A stretch of DNA of 64,000 nt, taken from Sphaerotilus microaerophilus (lineage in GTDB: Bacteria > Pseudomonadota > Gammaproteobacteria > Burkholderiales > Burkholderiaceae_C). The notes beneath the pieces were generated by a model, which worked only from the letters and a program-made list of their open reading frames with translations, did no database searches and was not told the origin of the DNA. The position numbers and the translations under genes are program-made. The stretch lies in assembly GCF_023734135.1 (NCBI RefSeq), contig NZ_AP025730.1:2604001-2668000 (forward strand). The letters are read 5' to 3'. Below, piece after piece: positions 16,660-24,796 of this stretch (its first letter is position 1; each line of letters begins with the position of its first letter).

Positions 16660-17916
16660 ATGACGGCGCCGGAGCTTCTCGGCCTGATCTCTGCGGCCCT
16701 GCTGCTGCAGCTGGTGGCGGGTGTGGGCTGGACGCTGTGGCGCCGCCTCACGGTACCGCAGGAGGCAACGGCGCAGCCGGCCGTGTCGCCAACGGGGGCC
16801 GCGCGGGAGCTGCCGGCCTGGAGCGGCTGGCGGGCGTTTCGCGTGCTGCGGCGCGAGTACGAGGATGCGGCGCGGTCGCAGTGCTCGTTCTACCTGCAGC
16901 CGGTGGATGGGGCGGCGCTGCCGGCGTTCAAGCCGGGGCAGTTCCTGACCTTCTCGCTCGATGTGGCGGGCACGCCGGCGGGCCCGGGGCAGGCCGTGGC
17001 GGCGCGCACGGTCACGCGCTGCTATTCGCTGTCGGACCGGCCGGACCCGGCGCAGTACCGGGTGACGATCAAGCGCGTGCCGGCGCCGGCCGAGCACCCG
17101 GAGTTCGAGCCCGGGCTGTCGTCCAACCACTTCCACGACCGCGTGCAGGTCGATGACGTCCTGCGGGTGAAGGCGCCCTCGGGGCATTTCTTCATCGACG
17201 CGGATCCGGGCGTGCCCGCGGTGCTGATCGGGGGTGGCATCGGCATCACGCCGATGATGAGCATGCTGGGCTGGTGCATCGCCACGCAGCCGCAGCGCAG
17301 GCTGTACCTGTACTACGGGCTGCGCAACGGCCAGGAGCATGCGTTCAAGGCGCAGCTGGAGGCGCTCGCGGCATCGCACCCGGCCCTGCACCTGCACATC
17401 GTCTACAGCCGGCCAGGCGCCGCCGACCAGGCGGGGCGCGACTACCAGCACCAGGGCCACGTGGATGTCGAGCTGCTGCGCCGCACGCTGCCGCATGGAC
17501 GGCATCAGTTCTATGTCTGCGGCCCGCCCGCGCTGATGCAGACGCTGGTGCCGGCGCTGGCGCAGTGGGGCGTGCCGCTGGGGGACCTGCACTACGAGGC
17601 CTTTGGCCCGGCGTCGGTCAAGCTGCAGGGGGCGGCGGTGCCTGAGCCGGCCGCAGCGGGTGCCGTCGAGGTGAAGTTCCAGCGCTCCGGCCGCACCCTG
17701 AGCTGGGATGGCCGCGATGCGTCGCTGCTGGACTTTGCCGAGCGGCACGGCATCGAGGTGGACTCCGGTTGCCGCTCAGGGGGCTGTGGCAGTTGCGAGA
17801 CGCGGCTGCTGAGCGGCCAGGTGGGCTATGAACACCGGCCCGACCATGACGTGGCGGCGGGGCATTGCCTGCTGTGCGTCGGCCGGCCCGCGTCACCGAT
17901 CGCACTGGAGGCCTGA
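16660..17916 (+). CDS. Membrane-anchored FAD/NAD(P) reductase with C-terminal 2Fe-2S domain
   Basis: A 418-residue ferredoxin-NADP-reductase-type flavoprotein. Order: N-terminal membrane anchor (residues 5-30), FAD domain with the RxYS motif TRCYSLSDRP, NAD(P) domain with GGGIGITPMMSM and YVCGPPALMQ, then a plant-type ferredoxin domain with CRSGGCGSCETR and the distant Cys in GHCLLC. It should pass electrons from NAD(P)H through FAD to a 2Fe-2S centre. It overlaps the next gene by one stop/start base and feeds the cytochrome genes behind it (inference). A truncated copy is at 13274. Confidence 0.85.
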   Translation: MTAPELLGLISAALLLQLVAGVGWTLWRRLTVPQEATAQPAVSPTGAARELPAWSGWRAFRVLRREYEDAARSQCSFYLQPVDGAALPAFKPGQFLTFSLDVAGTPAGPGQAVAARTVTRCYSLSDRPDPAQYRVTIKRVPAPAEHPEFEPGLSSNHFHDRVQVDDVLRVKAPSGHFFIDADPGVPAVLIGGGIGITPMMSMLGWCIATQPQRRLYLYYGLRNGQEHAFKAQLEALAASHPALHLHIVYSRPGAADQAGRDYQHQGHVDVELLRRTLPHGRHQFYVCGPPALMQTLVPALAQWGVPLGDLHYEAFGPASVKLQGAAVPEPAAAGAVEVKFQRSGRTLSWDGRDASLLDFAERHGIEVDSGCRSGGCGSCETRLLSGQVGYEHRPDHDVAAGHCLLCVGRPASPIALEA

Positions 17917-18500
17917 TGGCGCTGCGTGCCCGACTCCTGCGCCGCGAGGTGCTGCCCTTCCTGGCGAGCTTCGTGGCCCTGGCCCTGCTGGCGCTGGCCA
18001 TCGACGGCCTGCTGCACCTGCTCAACCTGCTGTGGATCGGCCGCTGGCTGGGCATCCCCGGCACGCTGTTGATCATCGGCTCGACGGCCTACTCGCTGCG
18101 CAAGCGCAAGCTGATCCAGCGCGGGCACCCGGCCCGGCTGCTGCGCTGGCATGAGGCGCTGGCCTGGCTGGGCTCGCTGCTGGTGCTGGTGCACGCGGGG
18201 GTGCATTTCAACGCGATCCTGGGCTGGCTGGCGGTGTGGGCGATGCTCATCAACGTGGGCAGCGGGCTGACGGGCAAGTTCCTGCTCGACCGCTCGCGCC
18301 GGCGCCTGGAGGAGGCCCGGCAGCGCATGCGTGCGCAGGGCCTCACCGATGAGGAGCTGGCCGACCGGCTCTACTGGGACAGCCTGACCTTCGATGCGGT
18401 CAAGCAGTGGCGGGTGGTGCACTTCCCGATCACGATGGCGTTCACGGTGCTGGCGACGGCGCACATCGTCGCCATCTTCCTGTTCTGGGGGTGGAAGTGA
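17916..18500 (+). CDS. Cytochrome b-type four-helix membrane protein
   Basis: A 194-residue integral membrane protein with about four membrane helices (residues 12-32, 40-62, 82-108, 170-192). Histidines lie inside or near the helices (LLRWHEALAWLG, LVHAGVHF, WRVVHFPITM, LATAHIVAIF), as in membrane b-type cytochromes that hold haem between helices. It overlaps the reductase stop by one base and the cytochrome c start by four bases (GTGA). Expected to carry electrons across the inner membrane from the reductase to the decahaem protein. Confidence 0.65.
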   Translation: MALRARLLRREVLPFLASFVALALLALAIDGLLHLLNLLWIGRWLGIPGTLLIIGSTAYSLRKRKLIQRGHPARLLRWHEALAWLGSLLVLVHAGVHFNAILGWLAVWAMLINVGSGLTGKFLLDRSRRRLEEARQRMRAQGLTDEELADRLYWDSLTFDAVKQWRVVHFPITMAFTVLATAHIVAIFLFWGWK

Positions 18501-19408
18501 AGAAGAAACGGCCCGTCCTGTGGATCGTCATCGGGCTCAACCTGGTGGTGCTGGTGGCGCTGGCCTTCGTCTACCCGCACCTGATGGTGAGCCCCGGCGC
18601 GCTGGTCAAGGGGCACGCGGAGCTGACGACGGACTGCTTTGCCTGCCATGCGGCCTGGCGCGGGGCATCGTCAGACCAGTGCATCGAGTGCCATGCGGTG
18701 GCCGATGTCGGGCTGCGGACCACCAAGGGGGTGGTGATTGCCAAGGGGACGCTCACGGGTACGGGCACGGCCACGGGGACCGTCAAGGGGTCGTTCCACC
18801 AGGAGCTGATCGAGCAGGACTGCATGGCCTGCCACAGCGACCACCAGGGCCCGAAGCTGACCCAGCGCAGCCGCCGGCCCTTCTCGCACGTGCTGCTGAA
18901 GGAGGCGATACGGGGCCAGTGCAGCTCCTGCCATGCCTCGCCCAAGGACACCGTGCACCGCGATCTCAAGCTCGAATGCGGGCAGTGCCACGGCAGCCGG
19001 GCCTGGAAGCCGGCGCACTTCGAGCATGCGCTGCTGGACAAGCCGGTGCTGGAGCGCTGCGAGAGCTGCCACAACGGGCCGAAGGACCGGCTGCACCGCC
19101 AGGTCCGGGGCCGCTGCGGCACCTGCCACCAGACCCAGGCCTGGAAGCCGGCGACCTTTGACCACGACAAGTACTTCGTGCTCGACCGGGATCACCAGGC
19201 GCCCTGCGAGACCTGCCACGTCAACAGCGATTTCAGCCGCTACACCTGCTACAACTGCCACGAGCACTCGCAGGCCAAGATCCGGACCGAGCACGCGGAG
19301 GAGGGGATCCGCAACTTCGAGAACTGCATGGAGTGCCACCGGGACCCCGGCGTCGAGCCCGGCAAGGAGGGCGGCCGGGACCGCAAGGGGCGCCGCGGCG
19401 ACGATTGA
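18497..19408 (+). CDS. Membrane-anchored decahaem cytochrome c
   Basis: A 303-residue protein with a single N-terminal membrane anchor (residues 5-27, uncleaved by appearance) and ten CxxCH haem-binding motifs (CFACH, CIECH, CMACH, CSSCH, CGQCH, CESCH, CGTCH, CETCH, CYNCH, CMECH). Spacing is that of class III/doubled-CxxCH cytochromes. The tail is highly charged (GGRDRKGRRGDD). GTG start at 18497 overlaps the preceding stop in GTGA. Role: multi-haem wire in the periplasm, receiving electrons from the reductase/cytochrome b pair. Final acceptor unknown. Confidence 0.85.
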   Translation: MKKKRPVLWIVIGLNLVVLVALAFVYPHLMVSPGALVKGHAELTTDCFACHAAWRGASSDQCIECHAVADVGLRTTKGVVIAKGTLTGTGTATGTVKGSFHQELIEQDCMACHSDHQGPKLTQRSRRPFSHVLLKEAIRGQCSSCHASPKDTVHRDLKLECGQCHGSRAWKPAHFEHALLDKPVLERCESCHNGPKDRLHRQVRGRCGTCHQTQAWKPATFDHDKYFVLDRDHQAPCETCHVNSDFSRYTCYNCHEHSQAKIRTEHAEEGIRNFENCMECHRDPGVEPGKEGGRDRKGRRGDD

Positions 19409-19431
19409 CCCCCACCGCCTCCCCGCGCAGG

Positions 19432-20577
19432 TCAGGCCGCCAGTTCACGCGCGGCGATGGTGTAGCGGAAGCTGTCCGGCGAGAGTTCGTCGAAGCGGCC
19501 CTCGGCGTTTTCGCCGATCGGGTACATCAGGAAGGGCAGGGTGGACCTGGCGCTGCTGCCGGGCAGGCGGATGTCGTGGGCGGTGTTCCAGGCCGCCCAG
19601 TTGCCCTCCCAGCCGCCGAACAGGCCACGGGCCACCGGGGCGACGACGGGGTGGCGCGGGTCGCGGATCCACTCGGGCGTCTCCTGGCGCATGACCTTGA
19701 GCACGTCGGCCGGGTCCATCGCCACCCAGCCGTGGCCGGCGAGCCAGGCCTCGGCGCGGCAGTGCTGGGCGCCCTTGAGGCTGGCGGAGTTGCCGCCGAG
19801 CTCCTTGTAGCCGAAGGCCGAGGGTGCCAGCCGCAGGCCGTAGACGTCGCGCGCGGGCACGCCGACCGCACGGCACAGGCCGACGAAGATGGCGTTCAGG
19901 TCGGCGCACTTGCCGCCGAGGTTGCCGCTCTCCAGCATCGCCTTGATGTCGCCGCTGCCGCAGCCGCGGGTCTTGGGCTCGCGGTGGGCGCTGGCGACCA
20001 CCCAGTCGTAGATGCCGCGCACCTTGTCGAGGTCGGTCTTGGCGCCGCGCGTGGCGGTGAGCGCGGTCTCGCGCACGATGCCGTCCAGCGGCAGCAGCTC
20101 GGTGGGGGCCAGGGCGGCGCGCAGCAGGGCGGCATCCTCGGCCGGCGCGTTGCGGGCGGACCAGTCGGTGGCGCGGCTGCGTGTTTCCAGCTGGCTGGTC
20201 AGCGTCAGCGAGGGGGTGCCGGCCTCGGGGGCGAACTCGGCGTAGAGCATGCGCACGCCGCGCAGCGGGTCGGCCGCGATGCGTGCGCGCGTGGCGTTGC
20301 CGCCCCAGACGTGGTCGAGCGGGCGCTGGTAGTCGCTGGCAACGTCCGGCAGCGGCAGCCACAGGCGGGTCGTGCCCTTCACCTCGGGCACGGTCACGGT
20401 GGTCACCAGCTCGAAGCGGCGCCAGGCGCCGGGGCGGGGCTCGAAGCGGCGTTCCTGGGCCAGCGCCAGGCCGGGCAGGGTGGCGCTGGCGCCCAGGGCG
20501 AGGCCCGATTGCAGCAGGCGGCGGCGGTTCAGGTCATGCGTGCGGTGGGGCATGGGGCGGGACAGGGGACGGGACAT
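19432..20577 (-). CDS. Tat-exported transglutaminase-like protein
   Basis: A 381-residue protein with a twin-arginine signal (NRRRLLQSGLALGA, cleavage near GLALAQ) and a transglutaminase-like core. The catalytic Cys is in GGKCADLNAIFVGLCRAVGVP, the His in GAQHCRAEAWL and the Asp in WVAMDPADV. Proteins of this class act as peptidases or cross-linkers in the periplasm. The start at 20577 has a GGAG eight bases upstream; 20553 is an alternative. Third gene of an operon with FccB-like and TlpA-like genes; convergent with the decahaem gene. Confidence 0.8.
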   Translation of the reverse strand: MSRPLSRPMPHRTHDLNRRRLLQSGLALGASATLPGLALAQERRFEPRPGAWRRFELVTTVTVPEVKGTTRLWLPLPDVASDYQRPLDHVWGGNATRARIAADPLRGVRMLYAEFAPEAGTPSLTLTSQLETRSRATDWSARNAPAEDAALLRAALAPTELLPLDGIVRETALTATRGAKTDLDKVRGIYDWVVASAHREPKTRGCGSGDIKAMLESGNLGGKCADLNAIFVGLCRAVGVPARDVYGLRLAPSAFGYKELGGNSASLKGAQHCRAEAWLAGHGWVAMDPADVLKVMRQETPEWIRDPRHPVVAPVARGLFGGWEGNWAAWNTAHDIRLPGSSARSTLPFLMYPIGENAEGRFDELSPDSFRYTIAARELAA

Positions 20578-20600
20578 GGGGAGGATCTCCAGGAAATGAA

Positions 20601-21128
20601 TCAGCGCAGCAGCTCGGCCACCCACGCGCGGGTGGGCGCGGCCAGCCAGTCGGCCTCGCCGCGCACGGTCCAGCGGGGCCGCCCGTCGCGGCCGATGCCG
20701 ACGGTGGTGGGGAACATGCGCGCGCCCCAGGCCTTGGCGGCCAGGCCGTCGGGGTCGCGCAGCACGGGCAGGGAGAAGGCGGTCTGCTCGACGAAGCGCC
20801 GGATCGTGCCCGCCCCCTCCTTGAAGTTGACCGCCACGATCACGAGGCCCTCGCGCTCATGGCGGGTGGCCAGCAGCTCCAGCGTGGGCATCTCGCTGCG
20901 GCAGGGCTCGCACCAGCTGGCCCAGAAGTTGACCAGCACCGCCTGGCCGCGCTGGTCGGCCAGGCGCCAGGGTGCGCCGTCCAGCTCGTCGAGCACCAGC
21001 GGCGGCGCCTCCTGCACGATCGGCCAGGGCCGGCGCTGCGGCTCGGCCGCCAGCGCGCCGAGCCCGGCCGGCCCCAGCAGGCCAGCGGCGGTGCCGGCCA
21101 GCCAGGTGCGTCGGGCCAGGAGGCTCAC
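20601..21128 (-). CDS. TlpA-family periplasmic thioredoxin
   Basis: A 175-residue thiol-disulphide protein with an N-terminal export segment (TWLAGTAAGLLGPAGLGALA) and a thioredoxin fold. The active site is WCEPC in FWASWCEPCRSEMP and the cis-Pro loop is RMFPTTVGIG. GTG start overlaps the FccB-like stop by four bases (GTGA). Its job is likely to keep the neighbouring flavoprotein or transglutaminase cysteines reduced (inference). Confidence 0.85.
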   Translation of the reverse strand: MSLLARRTWLAGTAAGLLGPAGLGALAAEPQRRPWPIVQEAPPLVLDELDGAPWRLADQRGQAVLVNFWASWCEPCRSEMPTLELLATRHEREGLVIVAVNFKEGAGTIRRFVEQTAFSLPVLRDPDGLAAKAWGARMFPTTVGIGRDGRPRWTVRGEADWLAAPTRAWVAELLR

Positions 21129-22510
21129 GCGAACAGGTCCTCGACCATGCGGGCGAACCAGCGGAAGTCCTCGGTCACCAGCTCGGGGCGCCGGTCGTTG
21201 TCGTCGATCTGGGTCTGTTCGATGATGCCCTGGGCGTTGATCTTGTAGTCGAACTGCACCGCGATCGATTCGCGCGGCTCGCCGTTGACCAGCATGTAGC
21301 AGAGGTTGTCCGGCAGGTCGGCCTTCGGGGCCCGGCCCGCCAGCCGCTCGGCGATGTAGCGCGCGACGATCTTGCCGTGGGCATTCGCCACGTGGCCGGC
21401 CTTGGGATAGAAGAGGAACTGCGGCGAGACCAGCCCGACCGCGTCGCCGATGACGTAGACGTCCGGGTCGTTCTTGAGCGTGAGCATCAGCGGGTCGACC
21501 GCCGCCCAGCCGGTGGGCTTGCCCTCGGGCGTCAGGCCCACGGCGCCGGCCTTCCAGGCCAGGTCGCCGGCCTGGTGCGGCGCCATGAACACGCCGTGGT
21601 CGAACTTCAGGTCGCCCGCCTTGGTCTTGATGCGCTTGGCAAACGGGTCCAGCTCCTGGACGTGCGCGTTGGGCACGTAGGTGATGATGTCGCCGTAGAG
21701 GTCGCGGAAGGCCTCGCGGAAGCCCACGCCGATCGGGCGCACGCCGTCCTTGTGGTCGAGGATGGTGATGTGGCCCTTGATGTTGTGGGTCTTGAACCAC
21801 CAGGCCACCAGGCAGGCACGCTCGTAGGGGCTGGGCGGGCAGCGCTGCGGCGGCGGCGGCAGCGTCATCACCCACTCGCCGCCCTTGAAGCCCTGCAGCG
21901 CCCGCTTGAGCGCAAAGTGCTCGGCGTTGGGGATGTAGGCCGCCGGGAAGCGTGCCCGCGTGGCCTCTGCCGCGCGGCGATCGTTGCCGAACCAGGCCTC
22001 ATAGCCGTAGCGGATGCCGGGCGACATCACGAGCAGGTCGTAGTCGAGGTAGCCCAGGCTGGTGTGCACGCGCTTGGCGGCGCGGTCGATCTGGGTGATC
22101 TCGCTCTGGATGAAGCGGTAGCCGTGGCGCTCGCTGACCGCCAGGTACTCGAAGGTCAGGAACTGCGTGTCCACCACGTCGACGAGCCACTTGTTGCTCA
22201 TCGGGCAGCTGAAGAACACCGGGTTGCGCTCCAGCAGGATGACCTCGGCCTGCGGCGCCTGCAGGCGGATCTGCTTGGCCGCGCTCAGCCCGCCCCAGCC
22301 GCCGCCGCAGACGACCACGCGCGGCGCGCGGCCCTTGGCGACCAGCGCGTTGCCGGGGTTGCCGACCAGGAAGGGCAGGGGTGCGGTTGCAGGCGCTGCA
22401 GCCGCAGGGGTGGCGGGCGGGACAGCAGGGGTGGTGGTGGCGCAGGCGGTCAGCAGGCTGGCCGACGCACCCGCCGCACCGGCGAGGAACTGGCGTCGAT
22501 CGAGGGTCAT
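21125..22510 (-). CDS. FccB-like sulphide dehydrogenase flavoprotein, Tat lipoprotein
   Basis: A 461-residue NAD(P)/FAD-dependent oxidoreductase of the flavocytochrome c sulphide dehydrogenase / SQR group. The signal has both a twin-arginine motif (DRRQFLAGAAG) and a lipobox (SLLTAC), so it should be a lipid-anchored periplasmic protein. FAD binding: VVVCGGGWGGLSAA; redox-active cysteines: FFSCPMSNKW and RCPPSPYERAC, both positions typical of FccB. No cytochrome c partner (FccA) is beside it; a TlpA thioredoxin and a transglutaminase follow. Substrate could be sulphide or another thiol. Confidence 0.8.
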   Translation of the reverse strand: MTLDRRQFLAGAAGASASLLTACATTTPAVPPATPAAAAPATAPLPFLVGNPGNALVAKGRAPRVVVCGGGWGGLSAAKQIRLQAPQAEVILLERNPVFFSCPMSNKWLVDVVDTQFLTFEYLAVSERHGYRFIQSEITQIDRAAKRVHTSLGYLDYDLLVMSPGIRYGYEAWFGNDRRAAEATRARFPAAYIPNAEHFALKRALQGFKGGEWVMTLPPPPQRCPPSPYERACLVAWWFKTHNIKGHITILDHKDGVRPIGVGFREAFRDLYGDIITYVPNAHVQELDPFAKRIKTKAGDLKFDHGVFMAPHQAGDLAWKAGAVGLTPEGKPTGWAAVDPLMLTLKNDPDVYVIGDAVGLVSPQFLFYPKAGHVANAHGKIVARYIAERLAGRAPKADLPDNLCYMLVNGEPRESIAVQFDYKINAQGIIEQTQIDDNDRRPELVTEDFRWFARMVEDLFA

Positions 22511-22737
22511 GGTGGATTTGGTGGGGGCCGGGGCGTGGGGTGGCTTGGGTGGCTTGGGGCAGGGAGCGGCCGGGCCGGTGCCCTGCCGTGGGGCCCGTGG
22601 GCCCGCAAGGAGGAACGCTGCGCCGTGCCGAGGGGTCGCCATCCTAGCGAATGACCCGGGCGCGAGACCGTGCCGGGTGCGTGCCACCGCAGCGCGCTGG
22701 CCTGGGGCGCCGGGCCAGCCGGAGGCCCCGCAAATGC
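22511..22737. other. Upstream region of the FccB-like operon
   Basis: Between the FccB-like start and the PQQ-gene terminator. It contains short GGGTGGCTTGG direct repeats around 22535-22558. It should hold the promoter for the three-gene operon; I see no clear -35/-10 pair. Confidence 0.4.
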
Positions 22738-22762
22738 AAAAGCCCCGCACGAGGCGGGGCTT
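22738..22762 (-). terminator. Rho-independent terminator of the PQQ dehydrogenase gene
   Basis: A 9-bp perfect stem (22740-22748 with 22754-22762) and a 5-base loop. On the minus strand it is followed by TTTT, the classical form, 53 bases after the stop codon of the PQQ gene. Confidence 0.85.
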
Positions 22763-22815
22763 GGAGGGCTGGTCTGGCCAGCGCGGCGGCGGCCGGCGCT
22801 GGCCGAGGGGTCAGC

Positions 22816-24555
22816 TTACTTGGCCAGCTTGAACACCCACACGGAGCCACCCTGCTCCAGGTAGTTGACCTTCTTGGCCACGTCGCCGCCCCACAGGGGA
22901 ACCGCACCGCCCCAGCCGGAGACGACGGCGACGTACTGCTCGCCCTTGTCTTCCCAGGTCACCGGGGGAGCCACGACGCCGGAGCCGGTCTGGAACTTCC
23001 AGACCACCTTGCCGGTCTTGGCATCGGCGGCCTGCAGGTAGCCTTCCGGGGTGCCCCAGAACACCAGGTTGCCGCCGGTGGTCAGCACGCCGCCCCACAG
23101 CGGAGCGTTGTTGGTGGTTTCCCAGACGATCTTGCCGGTCTTCGGGTCGATGGCGCGCAGGGCACCGATCGGGCCGTCGTTCAGCGTCTTGATGGTGAAG
23201 CCGGCGCCCAGGTAGGCGGCACCCTTCTTGTAGGTGATCGGCTCGTTCCAGATCTCCATGCCCCATTCGTTGGCCGGCACGTAGAACAGCTTCGTGTCGG
23301 GCGAGTAGGCCATCGGCATCTGGTTCTTGCCGCCCAGGAAGGACGGTGCGGCGAACACGCTGCTGCCCTTCTTGCCGTCGGCGCCAGCGGTCGGGTCACC
23401 AGGACGGTTTTCCGGCACGTAGTTCGGGCGGCCGGTCTTCAGGTCGATGCCGGTGGCCCAGGTCACCTTCTTGACGAAGGGGAAGGCGTTGACCAGTTGG
23501 CCGGTGGCCGCGTCGTTGACGTAGAAGAAGCCGTTGCGGTCGGCCTTGCCGCCGAGGATCTTGCCGCCTTCGTCATAGGTGACGAACTCGTTCACGCCGT
23601 CGAAGTCCCAGCCGTCGTTGGGCGTGTTCTGGTAGTGCCACTTGATCTGGCCGGTCTTCACGTCGATGGCGACGGTCGAGCAGCTGAAGAGGTTGTCACC
23701 CTTGCGCAGGTGGCTGTTCCAGGGGGACGGGTTGCCGGTGCCGAAGTAGGCCAGGCCCGTCTTGCTGTTGTAGGTGCCGCCCAGCCAGGTGGCTGCGCCG
23801 CCGGTTTTCCACAGGTCGCCAGGCCAGCTCTTGCCGGTGGTGCCGGAGATGCCGTTCTCGGTCTTGTTGCCCTTCTCGTCGTACTTGTAGCCCATGTGGC
23901 CTTCGACGGTGGGGCGCACCCAGACCAGCGCGCCGGTCTTCGGGTTGCGGGCCTCGACGCGGCCGACCACGCCGAATTCGCCGCCGGACACGCCGGTCAG
24001 CAGCAGGCCCTGGGCAATGATCGGGGCAGCCGAGGCCGAGTAGCCGTCCGCGTAGTTGTCGATCTTCTCCTTCCAGACCACCTCGCCGGTGTCCTGGTTC
24101 AGCGCGACGATCTGGGCGTCGAGCGTCATGAAGATGACCAGGTTGTCATACAGCGCAGCGCCGCGGTTGATCACGTCGCAGCAGGGCATGATGCCGTCGG
24201 GCAGGCGGTGCTCGTACTTCCACAGCTTCTGGCCAGTCTTCACGTCCAGGGCGTAGATGCGCGAGTACGAACCCGTCACGAACATCTTGCCGTTGTGGAT
24301 GACGGGCTGCGATTCCTGGCCGCGCTGCTTCTCGCCGCCGAAGGAGAACGACCAGGCCGGCACCAGCTTGCCGACGGTAGCGGTGTTGATCTGCTTCAGG
24401 GGGGAGTAACGCTGGCCCTGGGTGCCGACGCCCCAGCTCAGCACATCGCCGGTGGACTTGGCGTCGTTCTCGATCATCTGGTCGGTGACGGCGGCCTGGG
24501 CGGCCATCGACGCCAGGCCTGCGCTGATCAGCAGGCCCAACAGCTTCTTTTGCAT
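22816..24555 (-). CDS. PQQ-dependent alcohol dehydrogenase, lanthanide-type
   Basis: A 579-residue eight-blade quinoprotein of the methanol/ethanol dehydrogenase family with a Sec signal (residues 1-21). The adjacent disulphide is C125-C126; metal ligands are E193, N275 and the catalytic D317. Two residues later, D319 (WDFDGVNE) is the extra Asp that marks lanthanide-dependent enzymes such as XoxF and PedH/ExaF; calcium MxaF has Ala there. It oxidises a primary alcohol in the periplasm. A GAGGAG precedes the ATG. No cytochrome c partner or PQQ synthesis gene is in the window. Confidence 0.88.
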   Translation of the reverse strand: MQKKLLGLLISAGLASMAAQAAVTDQMIENDAKSTGDVLSWGVGTQGQRYSPLKQINTATVGKLVPAWSFSFGGEKQRGQESQPVIHNGKMFVTGSYSRIYALDVKTGQKLWKYEHRLPDGIMPCCDVINRGAALYDNLVIFMTLDAQIVALNQDTGEVVWKEKIDNYADGYSASAAPIIAQGLLLTGVSGGEFGVVGRVEARNPKTGALVWVRPTVEGHMGYKYDEKGNKTENGISGTTGKSWPGDLWKTGGAATWLGGTYNSKTGLAYFGTGNPSPWNSHLRKGDNLFSCSTVAIDVKTGQIKWHYQNTPNDGWDFDGVNEFVTYDEGGKILGGKADRNGFFYVNDAATGQLVNAFPFVKKVTWATGIDLKTGRPNYVPENRPGDPTAGADGKKGSSVFAAPSFLGGKNQMPMAYSPDTKLFYVPANEWGMEIWNEPITYKKGAAYLGAGFTIKTLNDGPIGALRAIDPKTGKIVWETTNNAPLWGGVLTTGGNLVFWGTPEGYLQAADAKTGKVVWKFQTGSGVVAPPVTWEDKGEQYVAVVSGWGGAVPLWGGDVAKKVNYLEQGGSVWVFKLAK

Positions 24556-24621
24556 GAACGGTCTCCTCGTGGGTGGTGACAGAGAACAGCGCGGGCAGGC
24601 GCCTCTCGGGAAATCTTCCTG

Positions 24622-24637
24622 AGCGACAACCGTGCCA
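24622..24637 (-). promoter_or_regulatory. Candidate sigma54 promoter of the PQQ dehydrogenase
   Basis: On the minus strand the bases read TGGCACGGTTGTCGCT: GG and GC are 12 apart as in -24/-12 elements, with one mismatch in the -12 box (TCGCT against TTGCW). It lies about 67 bases before the start codon. Sequence match only. Confidence 0.4.
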
Positions 24638-24796
24638 GGTCGAATCCAGCCCGTTTGACCCAGGTCAGAGGCTGTTTTCGCAGCTTTGACCCCGCGGATC
24701 GTGCGGGTTCACCCTGAACACTGTCCCACCATCAAACACCGTTGCAGCGCGGCGACGGCGCAGGCGTGCCAGGGACGCCTGCGCTGTCACAGGGTC

